Assembly (NCBI GenBank): GCA_012656075.1
Contig: JAAKBF010000159.1
Span: 248,001 to 312,000, forward strand
Source: Phytophthora hibernalis
Taxonomy: Eukaryota; Oomycota; Peronosporomycetes; Peronosporales; Peronosporaceae
Direction: 5' to 3'
DNA: 64,000 nt
Part shown: positions 47,387 to 58,222 of the stretch, one piece after another
Numbering within the stretch: the stretch's first letter is position 1
Layout: each line of letters begins with the position of its first letter
The notes under the pieces: model-generated
What the model was told of the DNA's origin: nothing
What the model saw: only the letters and a program-made list of their open reading frames with translations
The model's database searches: none
Made by a program: the position numbers and the translations under genes

Positions 47387-49011
47387 ATGAAATCCGTGTC
47401 GGGCCTCCTTGGCGATCGCAATGACGTGGCTGTCACTGCTGTAGCGGCAGTAGTCGTGAGTTTGGGTCTGTCGTTGCTACTGCACAACTCCAAGAAGAAC
47501 AAGACAGTTGAAGCTCGCAAGCTCCCCCATGCCAAAGACCACCCTCCCCATTCTCAAGAACATCCTGGACGCCGGTGGCAATGCCGAACGCTTCCACGAC
47601 TGGCTGAACGAACAGTCCGTCGAGTTTGACAACCGTCCGTGGATGTTCGCCATCCCCGACGTCCGGCGACTATCGTGCTGTCCTCCCTGAAATGTTCGAG
47701 GACGTGCTCAAGACACAGGACGATGTGTTCCTCCGTGGGCCAGTGGGGCAGTACATCAGCTACGACATCTTTGGCAATGGCATGGTCATCTCTGACGGTG
47801 ATCCGTGGTTCTACCACCGCAAGACAGCGAGTCACTTGTTCTCCATGCAGATGATGAAGGACGTGATGGAAGCGACTGTGGGTGAGAAACTCGGTGTTTT
47901 CCTGGATGTGTTGGACATTTACCACAAACGAGGTAACCCATTTAGTATCAAGGAGGAGCTCAGTCACTTCACCATGGACGCCATTGCCAAGATTGGGTTC
48001 GGAATTGAGATGGACACGCTCAAGAACAGTCCTGACCGTGAAGAGGACCATGAGTTCTTGAAGGCTTTCAACGAGGGATCAGTGGCGTTTGGAGTGCGTA
48101 TTCAATCGCCGCTGTGGCTTTGGGAACTGAAGAAGTACCTGAACATCGGCTGGGAGAAGATTCTGATGGATGACACGCGGATCATGCACGAGTTTATCAA
48201 CAACGTGATCCTTCAGTCCATGAACAAGAAGGCGGACCTTGCTGCCAAGGGTGAGAAAATGGTGGCCAGGGACCTCGTGTCGCTCTTCATGGAGAGCAAG
48301 CTCCGACAGACGGAGGACATGCACATCGACGACGATGACGCAACCATTATGCGGGACATGGTGATGACGTTTGTGTTTGCCGGTAAAGACTCGACAGCGC
48401 ACAGTATGGGATGGTTCATTGTCAACATGAACCGCTACCCGGAGGTGCTGAGGAAGATCCGTGGAGAGATGAAAGAAAAGTTACCAGGACTTCTCACGGG
48501 CGAAATCAAGGTTCCGACGGAGAAGCAGATCCGTGAGTTGGTATATCTTGAGGCTGTCGTGAAGGAGAACATCCGTCTGCATCCTTCCACTGGTTTTATC
48601 GTGCGTGAAGCAATGGACAACACGACGCTGGTTGATGGTACTTTTGTTGAGAAGGGTCAGACAATGATGGTCTCGTCGTACTGCAACGCGCGCAACAAAA
48701 AGACTTGGGGCGAGGATGCGCTTGAATTCAAACCTGAGCGCATGATTGATCAGGAGACGGGAAAACTTCGTACGCTATCCCCCTACGTGTTCAGCGCCTT
48801 CGGGTCTGGCCAGCACGTGTGCATTGGTCAGAAGTTCGCCGAAATGGAGATCAAGTTGACGATGGCCACGCTGTTCAGCAAGTTCGACTTCAAGATTGTC
48901 GAGGACCCGTGGGAGCTTACGTACGAGTTTTCACTCACAATTCCGGTCAAGGGGCCATTGAATGTGGAAGTCACGGCTCTCGCTCCCTTGGCTTCTGCAG
49001 TCTCTGCGTAG
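47387..49011 (+). CDS. Cytochrome P450, CYP86-like, copy B
   Basis: The ATG at 47387 gives MKSVSGLLGDRNDVAV with a membrane anchor (AVVVSLGLSLLLHN). From 47690 the frame is continuous to the stop. It has SHLFSMQMMKDVMEA, the I-helix VFAGKDSTAHS, the K-helix ExxR in VKENIRLHPSTGF, FKPERMIDQETG, and the heme loop FGSGQHVCIGQKFAEME with its Cys intact. The product should be a membrane-bound monooxygenase, probably acting on fatty acids by similarity to the CYP86 clan. The first 100 codons are broken at a C5 run (47523-47527) and near 47660-47690. The C5 run and the second region are also broken in copy A, which points to undercalled bases. All catalytic motifs are present, so this is the better candidate for a functional gene. 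Copy A lies head to head at 29487-31110. Confidence 0.85.
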
Positions 49012-49590
49012 GCACCGTAGACACAATTGACTGTGAGTACAAATGAAAAAGCATGTCGTCTAACAAAGAAAACCTTTCTTCCTTCGGAGACCGCCGAACG
49101 AATGGCAATTTATGAGGTCAATTTATGACTACTACGGAGTAGTACTTCAAGTACATTTAACAAGCATCGACACTTAACAGCTTGGAACGATACCACTAAG
49201 TTTTACAATTCAATAATGAAAATGTGGATTTCTTTTTAAGCGATTGCAGTGTGCTTAACGCCAGATTGATTTTCAGAATTGTGCCCACAAACCAGGAAGC
49301 AAGTGTGTGTGATTGAGGCATATACATGCACGACAATATTCTAAGCTTACGGGTGAATCTTGTATTATAATCGCTTCCGGGAGCGAAATCTCGCAACGCA
49401 GAAGTTGATTTTATGCGGAATCTGAATTTGATTTTTACAAAGGGAATCATACTTTTCGGCACCATTCAAAACCAGCATGCCCGAAAACATGATCATTCAG
49501 ATTTACGTCCACGCACGTGTATGCCTACTTGTGCTTTTCGGCTATCACTACACTGCTCTACACCACAAACGCAAAGAAAGAAGCAAAGAC
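49012..49590. other. Convergent 3' region of P450 copy B and polygalacturonase
   Basis: This AT-rich stretch lies between two convergent stop codons and should hold both 3' ends. No gene is seen. Confidence 0.45.
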
Positions 49591-51189
49591 TTAGCAGTCC
49601 ACATCACTAGGCTCGCCGCTGCAGCTACCCGTGTCTCCAGTGACCGTGATACCCGAGAACGTCCAGCCTGAAACCACGTCAGTGTTGACCAGAATGTCGT
49701 AGATGTCGTCAGCCGTGCCGGAGAGTCCAGAAATCGTGATGTCCGTGATCGCCACCTTACTGGTAGCATCGCCAGTGTAGCCGCCTTCCGACTTACTGTA
49801 GTCTGAGTGGATCACAATGGCGTTCTCGACATTGGACAGGGTGTTGTCCGTGTATGAAGCGCCGGTGACCGTACCGTACAGGTCAATGATGGTTTTGATA
49901 CGGATACCGTTGACGCTGTCGATGATTTTGTTGTTCTTGACGGTCAGACCGCTGACAATGTCCGACTCCGTGACGGAATCCCCACCGAGCGAACCGATAG
50001 AGATACCGTGCCCACCACTGCACGTGTTGCCCGAGAAGGTGGTGTCGTTACTGGACTGCATGGCGAGGCAGTCGTCCTGGTTGTACACCGTGCAGTCGGA
50101 GATCGTGAGACCAACATTGCGGCTCAAGTCGAAGCCGTCCGTGTTCTTGGCAGTGTTGTCGCCAGCACTGGAGTCCAGGGTCAAACCCGTGAGCGTCGTG
50201 TGCTCGCAGCTGAGGATACTGAACGTGCGGTACGGCGAGTTTTTGATGTTGAAGTTCTCGAGCGTGGACGACATGACCTTGTTCAGACGGAAGAACACGG
50301 GCTTCGAGATCGACGTACCTTGCTCCCAGTACCATGATCCCTGGCCATCCAAAGTGCCTGTGCCGGTGACAGTGAGGTCATTACCCGTCAGCAGGATCAA
50401 CGGGCCATCCCATTCCTCCTCTCCGAACGTCGTGGTGCCCTCAAATGTAATCGTGGCACCGTCGGTAATGCTCGTCAAGTCCAGCGTTACTCCCTTGGGG
50501 ACGGTCAAATCGTTAATCACAATGCTACTGCACGAGGACACGTCCGTTCCATCCGAGTAGGTGCCCGATAGAGTACAAGCGGCAGTTGTGGTCGTGTTAG
50601 TGCTGCTGGAAGCGGTTGCAACAGCAGCACTCGCGGAGGTGGCCGAAGCTGCCATCGATGTAGCGTAAGCATCACTAGCAGCAGTTGACGCGGCTTCGCT
50701 CGCTCCCGTCGAGGAGTAAGCAGTACTACCAGAGGTGGACGAATAGTCGAGGGTCTCACTTGAGCTGGAGGACGTGTACTCGGTGGTCGTACTAGCGGCA
50801 CTGGAGTCGGTCGGCGTGTAGGACGAATACGTCGACGATGAGTACTGAGTCGAATCGCTGGCCGAGGCAGCAGAGTATGAACCAGTCGAGGCCGAAGACG
50901 ACGTCGGATAGTCCGACAACTCGCTGGAGTCGTCAGCTTCAGCGCCAATGGAGGCATCTGTATCTTCTATCGAAGCAGAAGCAGAAGCAACCTCCGAAGT
51001 TGCGGCCGTCGTAGTCGATGGGGTTGAAGTGGTGATCTCACTTGAACCGGCCTCACTGGTGCTCCCAGTCGAGGTGGATGGAGCCAGCGTCTTGGGGTTG
51101 CATTTGGAAATACTCTGTTGGACCATGGGCCCAGCCTGAGCAGCGCTGGCCAGGAGGGCGAGCACGATCGTGGGGAAAAAGAACTTCAT
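49591..51189 (-). CDS. Secreted endopolygalacturonase (GH28)
   Basis: This single intact 532-codon exon starts at the ATG at 51189 with a signal peptide (MKFFFPTIVLALLASAAQAG). A Ser/Thr/Ala-rich region of about 170 residues follows, likely O-glycosylated. The catalytic parallel beta-helix starts near CTLSGTYSDGTDVSSC. All GH28 signatures are visible: NTDGFDLS, NQDDCLA with the catalytic Asp pair, SGGHGISIGSLGG with the His, and NGIRIKT. The enzyme hydrolyses alpha-1,4 galacturonan in pectin and would act outside the cell on plant walls. The final Cys-rich end (GSCSGEPSDVDC) suits a disulfide. The long Ser/Thr region is unusual, since many GH28 enzymes start almost directly after the signal peptide. 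It may extend the enzyme from the cell surface or protect it. No frame break is present. Confidence 0.93.
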   Translation of the reverse strand: MKFFFPTIVLALLASAAQAGPMVQQSISKCNPKTLAPSTSTGSTSEAGSSEITTSTPSTTTAATSEVASASASIEDTDASIGAEADDSSELSDYPTSSSASTGSYSAASASDSTQYSSSTYSSYTPTDSSAASTTTEYTSSSSSETLDYSSTSGSTAYSSTGASEAASTAASDAYATSMAASATSASAAVATASSSTNTTTTAACTLSGTYSDGTDVSSCSSIVINDLTVPKGVTLDLTSITDGATITFEGTTTFGEEEWDGPLILLTGNDLTVTGTGTLDGQGSWYWEQGTSISKPVFFRLNKVMSSTLENFNIKNSPYRTFSILSCEHTTLTGLTLDSSAGDNTAKNTDGFDLSRNVGLTISDCTVYNQDDCLAMQSSNDTTFSGNTCSGGHGISIGSLGGDSVTESDIVSGLTVKNNKIIDSVNGIRIKTIIDLYGTVTGASYTDNTLSNVENAIVIHSDYSKSEGGYTGDATSKVAITDITISGLSGTADDIYDILVNTDVVSGWTFSGITVTGDTGSCSGEPSDVDC

Positions 51190-51430
51190 GTTGCTCTACT
51201 TTGCTCCTTGAAGGCAAATGTGAGAATGAACTGGTGACAGCATTTTTAAAGCCGCGCCCGGCGTAACATGCATTGTTCACCGACGTGAACGCCTAGAGTG
51301 GTCGAGTACCCGAACGTGATCGCTATCCAAATAATCCTGGTCGCCAACGCCGTCTGTAGGCGATGAAGAAATGTCATGGACGTCACTCGCATGTTATGAT
51401 ATGAACGGCACGGCCGTGAGTTCCAGGTGG

Positions 51431-51457
51431 ACGTGTATCGGAAGTTCCGATACACGT
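51431..51457. promoter_or_regulatory. Perfect 27-base palindrome upstream of the polygalacturonase
   Basis: Two 13-base arms (ACGTGTATCGGAA and its complement) flank a single G. It lies 242 bases upstream of the polygalacturonase start. It could be a binding site for a dimeric regulator, but the function is inferred. Confidence 0.4.
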
Positions 51458-51649
51458 CTTGACACGACTTTGGAGACGCGTCAACACGCTGACCGTGAGG
51501 CGGGCCATGTTTACCCATCCATCTCGATAGTCGACTCTTCTCAGCGAATCGTACGATCGAGCGAAGATGTACGCCTCGAAAGCGGATGGGAGAGCTTCAG
51601 AGTCTCTTACAGAGGCGTGAGTCATAATGATGAAGGTGGTACGTGACAA

Positions 51650-52244
51650 AAGCTCTGGGAAACCACCCGACGATCGGGCTGCGCTTGTACGCCATTACTG
51701 AAATGGTATTCTTTTAGCCTTCGTATCCAGTCCTCTGGTGCAATTGATGGACTCGTCCTTCTTGGCTGTCGTCGACGAGCCTTGGGACACCATCGCTACA
51801 TCGTCGAGATCCATTTTGCTGGTCATCCACCAGCTGGCAGCTGGGCGCCAACGTGTGGGAGTTTGGCGGCATCGAGATGCATCTTGTTGGCGATGGTCTT
51901 GATGGTTTGATTGCCACCCTGGCTATACAATTGGGAGACTCCCGCCTGCCACCCCGGTTCATTGTTTCACGATATTTTTTTCTCCCGGGCTCACAGTGGT
52001 GACCACTAGCATGATCAAACCAACTCTTTCATAACCAACAGCGTTTTGCATATAGGTTATCTCGATGAATTTTTCGGCAAAGGCATGTGAAGCGCTTGGC
52101 CGGAACCTGGGGTACCAGCCTGCCCCGCCAGCTGGGAAAACTACAGATATTATCTTGGTATTGGAAAATGTATTATGGATGGGTTATCTATTTCCTAGTT
52201 ATCCGCTGCACTGAAGAACTGCAGGATCGAAGGCTGATTTGTCT
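51650..52244. other. Intergenic, no gene recognised
   Basis: Short open frames here show no recognisable motifs. Confidence 0.4.
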
Positions 52245-53684
52245 TCACCTTCTTTCCTTTCTTGGGGCGACCGGGTTTTCCCTTTTGTTTTGAAGATGCC
52301 ACCTCAGCTGCTGTTGGTTTATGCGTGGCTGCATTCGCTGGAGCGTTGACAACTGAGTCAAGAACCGAGGGGTAGCAGCTAAATACTCCTGCGGAATCGA
52401 AAAATATTTTGCAGAGAGCAACTTCATCTTCTTCTCGGACAGGACCTTAGTAGTGTGGCGTGGTATTTGTGCGCGGCGGGCCGAGGCTTCCCAAATACTT
52501 CGAACTGCAGGTCCAAACAGCTCGTGAATAACCGCTTTACGAATCGTACTGGTGTTGTGTTGGTCGATCATCTGAAACGTGATAGCATCTTTGTCCGGTG
52601 TATCGACATTTGTTCGTGCCGTGAAAACGCCTTCATCAATCTCGAAGAGATAGTTTGAGGTGTATCCTGCAATGATAGAGAAGTCGCAAACTACAAAGTT
52701 CGTTAGCATCTTTGCCTTGAGCGCGCTCGTCGTACAAATAAACGTTGTTTCGATTGTTGGTGATATCCGCCACAACAAAATGATGAAGAATCAAATTACT
52801 GTTGAAGTATTCTGCTGACGGTCGTGAATGTCCGTAATAGGGCATCGAAATTCCACCACCGAAGTCCTCTGCTTGAATCTGCACGCGGCACGATAATGGA
52901 GCAGCACCACGTTCGACTTCGTCGCCCTCGGTCACATCATCATCATTGGCCATTGTTGCAGCATCGAATGTGTCAGGGATGATCTCATGTGGAAGCATTT
53001 GCGCTGGCGCGTGTAGTCTTTGATGAATGAGGAAACAAACCGACGCTGGACTATGGCTTCGTCGATATGGGTACGCTTCTCCAGTAAGAGCGTCTGCTTT
53101 TGCTCGTCTGAGAGATTGGGTTCCTGTAGCTGGATGTCGAGCCGAACGCAACAGTCGCAGACATCTTCAGCTGTTCGAGTAAACCGTACACCCGGAAAAT
53201 AAAAGTGCACGTATTGTGTAAATATGGAGTAGCTCATTGTCCTCACATCTGGATTTAATCGCTTAATTTCATACTCGTATCCGGCGTGCACTTCCAGCCA
53301 TGTCAATCCAGGCTCCGTGAAATACTGGCGTGGCCTGCGGTGCGCGCAAGGGAAGCCGTCCTCCAGGATCCACGTTGAACACTGCAATTAAAATGCTTGT
53401 AGGTCTTGCTCACTAAATGCGTGCTATGGTTTCGGCCGATCGCGGCGAGTGTGCAACGCCTCGACTCCTGTCGTAAGTACTTTTCTTAGACGAGCTATAC
53501 GGCTACCGCCCACCGGAACGATAGCTCGAATTTCACCCTCAGAAAATCCTTGCTGAAGGAGATGCAACACGATACCTTCAGACGGCTGCCACTCCTTGCC
53601 GCCGTAGCTGGCAATGCCAATACATTGTATTGGCATTGCGTTGAGAATGAACAGCAATCGTAGCCACCTCAAAATTCTACTCAT
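52245..53684 (-). pseudogene. DDE-type transposase relic with an HTH N-terminus
   Basis: The minus strand begins with a helix-turn-helix (LLQQGFSEGEIRAIVPVGG). A second piece has PGLTWLEVHAGYEYEI and a Cys-containing block EDVCDCCVRLDIQLQE. The third piece has IQAEDFGGGISMPYYG and NNVYLYDERAQGKDANEL, which look like the first two catalytic carboxylate regions of a DDE transposase. The last piece (DFSIIAGYTSNYLFE to 52245) is the helical C-terminus. This layout recurs in oomycete DNA transposons, but I cannot name the superfamily with certainty. Frame changes near 53400, 52960 and 52700 break it. Confidence 0.55.
53611..53639. repeat. 29-base near-perfect palindrome
   Basis: Arms of 14 bases (GCAATGCCAATACA and its complement) flank a single T. 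It sits inside the N-terminal part of the transposase relic. Confidence 0.7.
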
Positions 53685-53759
53685 TTCGCATCCTCTTCAT
53701 ACAAATTATCAACAACACATAGTAAGATGGCCGAAGCATTCTTACCCTGTTCCCCGATG

Positions 53760-54404
53760 TCAAGACCAACAACAGCAGAACGACGGCAGCGAGCGGGACT
53801 GACAAGGGGAGCGAGGTGAGCAGAGCGACGACGCATGGTGCGTCACACGTGGGAGTGGCGGCGACCGCGGGAAGATCGTGCGACCCCGAAGAGGCGTACG
53901 CGGGGAGAAGACCCGTACAGGCATAGTGGACGAAAGAAGACGGAGGCGGGCCGACCTAGCGAAGATATGAGCGGCTACAAGCTCCCGCGAGCAGTCGCTG
54001 AGGATCCTGGCGGAGTAGATGTAGGAGTAGATATTAGCAGAGGGCTGACACAACCAGATTTGCCGCGGAGCACGCAAGAGCTCTCGCAGTTAACGTCACC
54101 ATACCTGCTTGGTACGCGTGACCCCAGAAATACAACACCGCAGCGTGAGCAAGACATACGACCAGGAAAGAGTTGCCGAAGTTCCCGGAGTGTGTGGAAG
54201 TGGGTATCTGCAGCCCCACAAGAGCCTGCGCGGTATCTGCAGCCCGGGCATACGACGTTAGTCAACAGTTGGGTGGTGAGATATCCCCGGTCACTGAGGC
54301 CAGGCGCGCCGATTCTGAGGGCTCGTGTAGATCTTTGGGTTGAGCTTCACGCCAGTGCTGCGCAAGTAAAGCAGCTGCAGGCCGCCTGCATATTTCGTGG
54401 TTAG
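53760..54404 (+). other. GC-rich open frame of unknown nature
   Basis: A frame of 189 codons starts near 53835 and is rich in Arg, Pro and Glu (for example DRATPKRRTRGEDPYRHSG). I recognise no domain. It may be a non-coding or transposon-derived sequence that happens to stay open. Confidence 0.25.
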
Positions 54405-57209
54405 GTAGTCCTAGGTAGTGATGGCTTGTTGTTGTTGCCATCGGTCACTGTTCTCTGATCAGGAGCAAGCCGGAGTGACGTGCAGGGTGTAGTGCAGCGA
54501 CTGACAGGAAGGACTGGCTTCGATAGCTGAATAGGTCAGCTAGATTATTACATAATATGCTCCATTCACAACGCATTCTTCTTGTGACACAACTTTCGTA
54601 TCCATAATGTGGCAAGATGCCAACTAGCCCCACAGGACGTCATGATGACAATACCACAGCCGTCAATATCGTCGCTACAGACTCGAGAAGGACTGGTTGC
54701 GGCTTCACACCTCTCACTGACCGAATGCTCAGCGTAGATGCCATCTCCGCAACTTCCGTCTCCAACGTATCCGGTTCAGCTAGGAAGCCTCGATCCGGTT
54801 CTCTTCCCGTTTGGTGTCGCACGGAGGCAAATCATATCGTGGAAGGCTTTCACACCACATCCTTCCACCCTGAAGTTCATGGCCTGAACGCATTCCTTAA
54901 AAGCTAAAGTGGTCGCGTATTGACATTTTGGGCGTTACAACAGGTGCATCCTTACCGCCCAACACGTTTAGGAATGATCGAACACTCACGAACTGCAAAC
55001 GTTAGACAGATAATCATCTCAAAAATTTGTCAAGAAGCTTTGGATGTACACTGTTTGACTATCGCATCTCTAAGTAAAAACACATGCCCACAGCGGTCGA
55101 CAAACGAGACCAAAACCATTATTGTTGCTTCCCCGCGTAGCAGCAAATTTGTTTGCGGAAGTTTTATCCATCACTACCTCGTTGCAGTAGCTTCGTCACC
55201 GTGTAGGAGAACACAAACGGGGTAAAATCAACGGTTTCTCTGTTTTAGCGTCAGACATCATTGAATATGTCCAATGTGGAAGCCTCAATTCTGTGGCCTC
55301 TGGCTGTTGTCTGCAGATACCGGTACCACAAAAAATCAGGATGCCAAGCAAGTTTGTAGCAATAAGAGCAACTCGTAGCTCCCCTGAGGAGCAAATAATT
55401 TTTTTGCGCTACCTGAATACGCAAACTCGAAATTTTTCGACAGGACGTTGAGACGAACTCGAGCGTGATATGTCCTCGCAGAACGATTCGAACGGCGTGG
55501 ATGATAGTCAAACGCACTCATGAATGCAGTCTTGCATTGCAGCGCACATCTACTCCTTTCGTATCCAGCTGCTGTAAGTTATACGCCTATTCACCCTCTT
55601 TGAAATGTGCAATCTTGCTCGAAGCATAATCCGAGACGGTAGAAAAAGTAATGTCGAGGTATTGCAGCACCGTTTAGCATTTTTCAGTGACTAGAGAACT
55701 TGATTATTTTGTGCGAACGGTACTGAGGACAATCCAAACGCCAAAATTGCAGGTGCTGTGACAGCGGGCTCGTTGTGAATGCGTGTATCATCAAATGTGC
55801 AATTCAACTGTCGGAGTTGTGTGTGCTTCTTTCACAAGCAGACAAAAATGGCTCAGCAGCAATCGAATCAGAATCAATGATCAAAGCTCTCAAATTTGGC
55901 CACGAGGAGATGGCCCACGAAATATCGCCACCTGAAAAGTTATCCGCAGACTCTGCAGGTACGACCCAATCAGCTCAAATAGCCGAGGAAGACTTGCCAG
56001 TTGTCAGCGATCGATATCTGGAGTTTTAAATCCGCATCAGTATTCATTGATGCTGCGTACTGGCACTGGATCAGATCTCCCCGCTGGAATTTGCATAAAC
56101 CAACTCCAGGGACCACAGCGTCTGCCCACTCACTTATTCCATCATCAGCACCAAGAATCCCCACGCCACTTACATCTCGACCACTAAAAATATCTGGAGA
56201 TTCCCACGCTATGACTATCTTTTGCTTCCTCGCACTATCGCATTCTCGCTCACATGAAATTCTAGTTCATTTCTGAGGGAAATTGCAAGCTTTGCATCCG
56301 AGTTTAGGAACCCCTGCTCCGAGTTTCCGTTTAGAAGTACCCTCGCCATTGCTTCTGCATCATCGACACTTAGTTCCTCTAGCATAAGTTTGATCCGCTT
56401 GATGAGAGAGCTAACCACCGCCTCGCGATATCATCAGACGCGCGTGCACCAAAGAGAATGTGCACAGACGAACATGAGCTTACTGTGAGGGCTGCATAGA
56501 GAGCCTGAAACTCTGACCCAATCTGGCGATCACACCTGGCCCGCACGTAATTCACAATTCGTTGTTTAGCTTCCATTGATTTGCAGCACGGTTGAAAACA
56601 AAACAAAAGAGAACCAGCATTATGCTCCACACCTCGTGGAAATCCCAGCAAGGTGCCAGAACCGAACTTGGCCACTCATTTCACTGACAACCTTATCAGA
56701 TTGGTATCCTGTAATGGATTCAAGCGTTTCACCTTGTTCCCACTGCCAGGTTGGCCTGAGCATGCCTCAGGACAGGATCACAGATTCACCAGATAGGTGT
56801 CTGACGGCTGCCAGTCGCCAGACGTACATGTGCTGCTGGTCAGGCTGTCAGTGCCTGACTCAGCTTGTATTAAGATCGTGCATGTCGAGCTACATGCTTC
56901 ATTTGGGCTCTGTCGTAGATCTGAACAGCTTCTAGAAGCTGGCTACGACAGTCCGTCTCTCAGTCGGGGATGACCCCAGATTGACTGCCTCTCAGCTTGG
57001 CCTGACCAAGTGAGAGATGCCCTATGCATTGAGTGAGAGTTGGTGACCCCAACTTGACCTCACTTCACATCTCACTTCCCATCACTTAAGTGATCAGGAA
57101 GTTACATCAATACATTCGACTACTTTCCGTGCGGGTTAGTCCCCGCATCGTCGTGTGTTCTATTTGGTAGTTTACGAAAAACTATCTTAGTGTGAATTCC
57201 CTGGATTCA
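54405..57209. other. Long stretch without a recognised gene
   Basis: Several short frames exist on both strands (for example 54617-54907 plus and 56379-56675 minus), but none shows a domain I recognise. The minus strand from 56675 to 55970 might be one eroded protein, because LIKRIKLMLEELSVDDAEAM and ADDGISEWADAVVPGVG look protein-like. Confidence 0.3.
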
Positions 57210-58047
57210 CTACATATCCACATCTTGAGCGCCGGGGTCTCCCGGTCTCCTTATACGAAGTACTAGTAATATTCTTAAACCAAAAGCTTCGGGATTGCCA
57301 TGGACTCGAACTGTATCGACAACACGCGAGCAGTAGAAATCACGTCGTGATCCTCGACCACATGAGGGTATAGCACCTGAAGTTATTTCCCATCTAATAC
57401 TGTTGTCCGCTAGCGAATTTCTCATTATGTCCCATGGACGCGTAGCTTCAGTTACCTCACGGGACATGAGTCTGCCAATAATCAGTCGAACGGGAATTTC
57501 GAGGCCAATCAACGGTGGTACGTACGCTGCGGAATTGGTTTTCAGTACAACGCCCTTCGAGTCGAAGTTCGACGTAGCTCTCTTGACAATGTTTTTCCAG
57601 GTCTGTTGGAATTTGGCTCTGGTACTTTGCGGGCTCAGCTGGTGAAATATGGAGAAGAGAGCCTGCTCTATCGGTTCTAGGTCGTCGCTGTCAATAAACT
57701 CGATCTCAACCAAAGCGGGCCATCCATTTATGTCAATGCCTGGATTCCAAGTCACTAGCCATGGTTCCACAAATTGCTCGACCATTTCAGCGATCTACCC
57801 AGCCAACAACTACAATCAGGGCCAGCACTTCTCGCAACACCTGGTAGCTACCAACACAGACTTGTCCTCCACTGGATGAGAATTGAACGACTGGCTTGCC
57901 ACAAGGCGTGAAGCTCCACCGTAGAACATTTTTTTGTCTAAAAGCACTTGCATCGTTTCGAACCATGGCTTCATGAATCGCCAGGGTCTGGTAGTGCGGA
58001 GGCCTGAAGAGAAACCCGCAAGAATTACGGAAAAGGGCAGTCCACAA
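57210..58047 (-). CDS. Hypothetical protein in two adjoining frames
   Basis: Two minus-strand frames abut: 58047-57787 (with PHYQTLAIHEAMVRNDASAF and SSSGGQVCVGSYQVL) and 57785-57210 (with PWLVTWNPGIDINGWPALVE and PLIGLEIPVRLIIGRLMSRE). They probably belong to one protein broken by an indel near 57786. I do not recognise it and assign no function. Confidence 0.35.
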
Positions 58048-58222
58048 CAGGGTGGTGTGTTCTCATTTTTGTAGTTCGAAGATCAGCTCATTGGTCAAGA
58101 TTTATCTACAAAGCACGTAGGACAGCATCAACAACTGTACAAGTCAGAGAGCGTAAAGCCAAGCGAGAATTATTCGCTTCTTAACGTAGTTTTACTGAAA
58201 CGCTCCCCAGGCAAGGTCCTTT

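Noticed and set aside
49817..50560. A 247-codon plus-strand open frame
   Set aside because: It is antisense to the intact polygalacturonase and has no domain of its own; it is a shadow of that gene's codon usage.
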